DNA of 64,000 nt. It comes from Brachionus manjavacas (lineage: Eukaryota > Rotifera > Eurotatoria > Ploima > Brachionidae). How positions within the stretch are numbered: position 1 is the first letter of the stretch; each line of letters opens with the position of its first letter. Under the pieces are notes generated by a model. That model was not told the origin of the DNA and made no database searches. It was given only the letters and a program-made list of their open reading frames with translations. The translations under genes and the position numbers were made by a program. The stretch lies in assembly GCA_019054805.1 (NCBI GenBank), contig JAHQIY010000004.1:8440501-8504500 (forward strand), given 5' to 3'. Positions 59,201 through 64,000 of this stretch are shown here, one piece after another.

Positions 59201-62200
59201 ACCAATGGAACAGAATGACTCAGTCCTGTCCTGGCATATCTCTCGCTCAACTCAAAGAGTCGATTTGAAACTGTTAGTAGTTTAAGTTTATTGAAGGCCT
59301 CTTGATGCATAATATTGGAGGGGGCATCATTTTTCAGCTTCAAAAAAGATCGAACTGCTGAATTTTGAAAGACTTGTATTTTTTTAAAGTTATTTTCTCA
59401 GAATGAATTAAAACAAGGAAAAGAATAATCCAAGATTGATCCTTTTCAAAGATTTGTAAAGATTATCAAATTTTTTTGGTTTTAGACCCCATTTTCTATT
59501 TGAAAGATATTTTAACAATTTAAGCCTTGAATTAAAGCGCATTTTTAATTTATCTACCATTGGGCCAAAGGTAAGTTTTGAGTCCAATGTGATACCTAAG
59601 AATTTAACTTTTTCCTTATTATTTAAATATTGTTACCATTAATTTTAAGGTCAAGATTGATTTTTATTTTAGATTTTTCTCAAAGATCATGTAACATGGC
59701 ATTTCAATAGAAATTGTCATTTTCTATAAGTATATGGTCATATAAGTTATCGTATATGATCATATAACCATAGATGTATTTATTTAATTCATTACCATTC
59801 TTTAAAATTAAATAAATACATATTTAAGATATTTAAAATTTTTAAATTATTATATTTTTCAAAATGAGATAATTTTATTAAGGACCTAAAAAATAAGTGA
59901 TCATTTAAAAATAAAAATTGCTTAGTTTTTAGGCCCTTAAAAAATTATCTCATTTTGAAAAATATAATTTCATCCGGTAAGAAAAAAAAATAAAGAATAA
60001 TTTTTCGGGATAAAAAAACTCAGTATTAAAGATCATTTAATTTAGCCTATTCAAAATATGATATCTCACTTGATATAAACGAGATCTGATTTCGGCTTGC
60101 TGAGCTAAGCATCTTCTAAGACTCAAAAATATTTCGAGGCAATTTTTTTCCGAGTTTTTTTCCTGGGACATAGTAATTCGGCTGACCTGGGATTGGCTCT
60201 GAAAAAAACATACGTTCAAAAATAAAAAACTTCAAAATTTAACTTAAATCTACCTGAGATAAAGACATGGATTGTGAAGCTTGACTTGATGGTAAAAAAG
60301 TTGCCAGTTTTGTTTGGGTCAATAGACAAACAAGTCCGTTGAGGCCAACTTTGCGCACATCCAAGTCGCTTTGATACACTGACTTTTTTAGAGTGACTAT
60401 CAAATTATCTTTATAAATTGAATCGTATTTTAACAGTGGCTTTATGGCAACCAAGAATTCAAGTGCCACTATCGGTGTCATGTTAATCATGTGATCTAAA
60501 CGATTTTTAAATTTACGGAAGAAATCTTGAAACGAACTAGCTGGCTCAGATTGGATCAAAATTGTGAGCTGATCAATGAATACCATGGATTTTTGGATTG
60601 AATTGGCAAAGATCCTTTCGGTCAACTGATTGAGAATTTCTTCCCGAGAAGAACTCATATTCCTGAACAGGTCGCGAATCATTTCGGCAGTGTACAGAGT
60701 AACGTGTTCATCTAGACTCACTGGTTTGACACTCTTGGACATTCGGACCCCATTATTGTCAAGCAAATCAAATAAAAATTTTATCAAACCCGGAATTATA
60801 TGGTCGGAAAAAAAAAGACGGCACTTGGATGGCTTAAGCAGCTTTGAACTCAATTTTTTTTCCTCGTCCGAAAAACATTTTGAAACCCAGTAGTATTTTT
60901 TATGCTTCATTTCACTTTCATATATTTTAATCACAATTTGTCTCATTAATTCAATGCAACCATCTTGGTTTGGCATCACTCTAATCATTGATAAAATCAG
61001 ACCAAATGTAAACGGTTGAACCAAGTCGACCAAATTACGGCTTAGCTTTGTCTGGTAAATTTTTAATGTAATTTATTCAATAGGAAAATAAAAATAAAAA
61101 TTACTTTAAAAATTTTAATCAAATCTTTGGAAGCTGTATTATCTGTTCTGATCAAGTGAATGATGTGCAGGATCGATAGCGATTCAGCATCATTGAAATC
61201 AACTTTTTGACTAGATAAACAAATTTTAAAAAAATTAAAGAAAAAATAAAATTTCCTATTTTCATACATGTTGTTTTGACTCTGAGGGTCGTTTCGTAAA
61301 TCGCTGAAAAATTGTAGAATTTTGTCAAATATAGTTTGACGATGTTGTTTTTGAGTACAAAAAGACAATATTGAGTTTATCATCGAGGGTATTTGAATGT
61401 TTGTCCACTGTATTTCTTTTAAATTGAACATTTTATTTAAAACTATCTTGATTTCTGTCATATCTAGCTGAATATTTCTGAAAAAAATAAATTAAATATT
61501 TTACTTTTGCCTCTTAATTACTTTATTAATTGTAAAAGATTATTTGCCGTGTCCTGGTTTAGTTTAATGTTGAATATTTCACCCAGTTTTCGGTGTACGT
61601 AATCGTTTCCAGTGTAATTTTTGTTCAGTGCTGAATTTTGTTTGTCCAAATCGGACAAGGGCAATTTTTGAATATATCTGAAAAGTTCGACGAAAATTTC
61701 CATGCATCTTTTAGTTCAAATTTTAGAATTAAAAATCAAAAATTAATAAAATTACTTTTCATTAAAAGAATTTTTGGACTTTAATTGTGAAATAAAAAGA
61801 TCAATTGAATTTTTTAGCATTACAGGTGATAGAGAATCGATCTAATAATTTTTTTTATTAAATTAATCAATTTCTTACTAAAACTAACCTGTATTGTCAT
61901 TAAAAATGATACATGTGATACGAGTTTATCATCCATTTTGATTGAATTAATGCTCAAATACTCTAAAATGATGGTGAATAGAGCACTTAGCTTATTACGG
62001 TCATCGTTCATTGATTTTACAATTTCTTAAATAATTAATTTGGAGAAGCAAAATAAGAAAATGAACTCAATTTACCTTTAAACAAGTTGGTCAATTCGGA
62101 TACCTTTTGGTCGTTTTGACTTTTTTCAAATATTGTTTTGACTTTTAATTTTAGCTAATTAATGAAATCGTTATTCAATTTTATTTTTTAATTTTCAAGT

Positions 62201-62733
62201 TTGTGAATGTTCAAAATTGTATTTAAAGACAGCTTTTTTTTTCAAAATAATTTTTTAAAATTTTGATGATGATAAAATAGACAATGCGAGAATCAGTCTT
62301 ATGATTTTTGGAAAAATAAAATTTCAAATCACCTAAAATTTTTTTGTTTTCCAAATTCTTTGTTCATAAAATTCCTGCCTCAAGTTTTATTATGAGATAG
62401 TAAGTCTCGTGCACCATTAATGCAACAATAATTATTATTAAAAAACAAAATGTATATTCTTTTAGGATAATTTTTCTGTCATTTTTTATCTCTAAAAAAT
62501 ATGGCTATAAATTAAATTTTTTCCTAAAATCCAAGTCTTGTCTTTTATTCAACTATGATAATTATTATTTAGAAAAAAGAACATACGTCGTTGTAATCTT
62601 CAGGATTGAACTCAATTACGTGTTCGGACTCTACATTGGATTCTTCAAAATCATATTCGGAAATTTCAAGAGTTCTTCTTGCTCTTTTACTTGACTTAGA
62701 GCAATCCAAATCTATTGATGCTCTTTTAGACAT
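53219..62733 (-). CDS. FANCI: Fanconi anemia group I protein (FANCI)
   Basis: This is the partner of FANCD2 in DNA interstrand crosslink repair. Seventeen exons fit on the minus strand with agreeing phases: 62733-62587, 62154-62076, 62025-61889, 61841-61756, 61707-61522, 61477-61268, 61210-61105, 61051-60254, 60198-60070, 57921-57853, 57805-57306, 57257-56856, 56803-56561, 56518-56340, 54508-53811, 53759-53459 and 53394-53219, about 1,481 aa (human 1,328). Family landmarks: SLRRCLAQQAEIRSRLYQ, ETSEPLDVLM, the conserved C-terminal SKMIPNLVYQYEQYEQQL and an acidic tail ending DDEMDES. Lys at 60350-60352 (LDVRKVGLNG) aligns with the monoubiquitination lysine, and an SQ cluster follows it as in vertebrates. 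Exon 1 (basic, SKRASIDLD) is the least certain. Most introns are about 50 nt; one appears to be GC-AG. Confidence 0.93.
54509..56339 (-). other. Long FANCI intron 14
   Basis: 1.8 kb of AT-rich sequence between exons 14 and 15. It carries an orphan transposon end at 54811 (TACAGTGTTGTTCTGCTTTT) like that at 39581. The minus frame at 55148-55378 is low complexity and probably chance. Confidence 0.5.
58965..59670 (-). mobile_element. LINE family 1, 3' fragment in FANCI intron 9
   Basis: Minus-strand tail with damaged hairpin (58983-58995), 3' untranslated region, and RT C-terminus (blocks for RLFELSERYARTGLS and the KYTxxNxLKLLTVSNRL region) to about 59670. It lies in the same orientation as the host gene within the 2.1-kb intron 57922-60069. 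Confidence 0.85.
59810..59975. repeat. Inverted repeat in FANCI intron 9
   Basis: ATTATATTTTTCAAAATGAG-ATAATTTTATTAAGG (59847-59882) returns inverted as CCTTAAAAAATTATCTCATT-TTGAAAAATATAAT (59935-59969), about 50 bases apart. It would form a strong hairpin; probably a small transposon relic. Confidence 0.7.
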
Positions 62734-63080
62734 CTTTTGAATAGATTTAATTTAATCAATTTTAGAATTTAAATTTTTAAATTTTATTTATTTTATTTTA
62801 TTGCGATGTATTTTAAGATTGAATTTTCAACAAATTAGCATAACAAAGGTTTAATTTAGAAAAAAATTATTATCAAGTCAAATAATGTCAAATTAATTCT
62901 TGGAAAGGATTTTTTGATTAAAAAAATGTAAAAATATTAATAACTTATTTTATTTTGATTTCAGGTTATTCTATCATTTTATATTATTATCAGACTTGAT
63001 AATATTTTTTTTGAAGAATTTTTTTCTTCTAGTAAACCAAGGAACAACTATATTTATTAATTTTCTAAATTAATATCTGG
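62734..63080. promoter_or_regulatory. Upstream region of FANCI
   Basis: Presumed promoter and 5' untranslated region of FANCI. No recognisable element; AT-rich throughout. Confidence 0.35.
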
Positions 63081-63084
63081 ATCT

Positions 63085-63545
63085 GGAAGTGGTGATCTCA
63101 TCCTATTTATAGTGGACCCTCGAAGTGAAAAGGGTTCTTGGAATGCAAACGTTTACAAGGAGAGAGAAGAGTTTGTGGGTAAGAGATATCCATGAAACCT
63201 TACCTAGACTAAATAGTGTAGACTGAAAAAGCTGAGTAAAGGAAAAGTGAGAGGGGATTTGATTGAAATTTTCATATTAGTGAATGGATTTGAACAGGTG
63301 GACATGGTCAGAGATCTGGTGAATAAATAAGCAAACAAGGGTTATGGCGTCGCGTTAAGATAAATCAGATTCCAAAAAGAAAGCTTCCTTGCTCAAATTA
63401 GAAATTATTTCGCAATTGCAGTGAGCCTCTTTCTTAAATTGAGTAATTCTGAATTTGAATAAGTTGCCAGAAAATGTGGCAAATCTAAGTCAATCACTGG
63501 TTTCAAAGCGGCTTTTGATACATAATTGTCTGCTACAAATCCACA
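63085..63545 (+). mobile_element. LINE family 2, C-terminal fragment, frameshifted
   Basis: 63241-63303 reads GKVRGDLIEIFILVNGFEQV, the conserved 'RGDLI..YKI..G...V' block, and a later frame has ITGFKAAFDT, the last 'FK..LD' helix. Upstream the PRSEKGSWNANV-like stretch fits the preceding region. Several frameshifts and stops. More GC-rich than its flanks. Confidence 0.7.
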
Positions 63546-64000
63546 CTGTCGAATGACATGCAAATTTTTAGTAAAATCAAATTTTGTTTAAAATATTTTT
63601 TTTATTTTCAGAATAATTTTTAGAATATTAGAGTTGAAATTTTCAAGTATGTCAAAATAGCTAGATCGAAATAGCTTAAATTAAAATTAATAAGTGTCAA
63701 AAAAGCTATCAATATCGCTAAATTGAAAACAAAAATTCGCTAATACCAAAACAAAACAGCTAAATTTATTTAAGAACAAAAAAAAATTATTTATACTTCG
63801 TTACAAAAATTCTAAGATAATCAAATTAATATTTCAAAACAGCGATTAATTAATTAGAGTTTCTTAAATATGTGCTTTATTATGATTAGATAACATGTTA
63901 ACATTTTTGAAAAAAAAAAGAATTTTAGTTTTGTTGTATGCAAAAATAAAATAAAATTAATTTTAGTTATTTTGACATAGAGCCGAAATTTTGTTGGTAA
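63546..64000. other. AT-rich end of window
   Basis: Nothing is recognised. Confidence 0.4.

Noticed and set aside
53219..62733. FANCD2 as the identity of the large minus-strand gene
   Set aside because: The SQ cluster followed by SLRRCLAQQ, the SEPLDVLM block and the IPNLVYQYEQYE C-terminus are FANCI features; FANCD2-specific landmarks were not seen.
1..64000. Bacterial operon, phage or defence system
   Set aside because: Introns, tRNA genes without encoded CCA, U5 snRNA and animal gene families show nuclear animal DNA; no prokaryotic gene cluster is present.

Overview
This is eukaryotic, almost certainly metazoan, nuclear DNA: very AT-rich, with intron-bearing animal genes (DDHD-domain phospholipase, mind-bomb-like REP/ankyrin/RING protein, FANCI, a Lark/RBM4-like RRM protein, an ependymin-related secreted protein), many introns of about 50 nt with GT(A)AG borders, tRNA and U5 snRNA genes, and abundant decayed LINEs and small DNA transposons. 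The mixture (AT-rich, tiny introns, ependymin-related protein, a glycosyltransferase with a bacterial look, a secreted DRGH nuclease) would suit a rotifer or another small spiralian, but the species is inference.

Layout. 1-5.4 kb holds no gene I can support. 5.4-13.2 kb is a transposon graveyard: a minus-strand LINE with a nested fragment of a second LINE family, a possible terminal-inverted-repeat element, and a plus-strand LINE copy. 13.5-14.3 kb is an intronless RRM gene (-). 14.9-19.6 kb has LINE tails, decayed exon copies, a deleted pogo/Tigger-like element, a GC-richer island and tandem repeats. 21.4-25.2 kb is a four- or five-exon DDHD phospholipase (+), with a broken intron-containing copy at 27.2-28.0 kb. 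28.3-28.9 kb is an ependymin-related gene (-). 29.4-36.5 kb is a mind-bomb-like gene (-), whose introns have taken a LINE tail and a 767-bp foldback element with an 8-bp target duplication. 37.1-38.5 kb is an MGT/YjiC-like glycosyltransferase (+).

38.6-52.6 kb is a rearranged small-RNA locus: six near-identical tRNA-Ala(AGC) genes, two of them in divergent pairs whose spacers are inverted copies of each other, plus two U5 snRNA genes in inverted orientation inside a roughly 480-bp duplication. Between them lie a secreted DNA/RNA nuclease gene (-), a fragment copied from it, LINEs facing away from each other, and two short elements with clear target-site duplications. 53.2-62.7 kb is a complete FANCI gene (-), for which I could place 17 exons that stay in frame (about 1,481 aa), with a LINE tail in one intron. 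The right end carries a fragment of the second LINE family.

I found no previously undescribed gene system. The items most worth checking are the U5/tRNA-Ala inverted locus, the LINE 3' hairpin family, the foldback elements with 8-bp duplications, the expanded SQ cluster and GC-AG intron of FANCI, and the bacterial-looking glycosyltransferase. All exon borders were read by eye; none has transcript support here.
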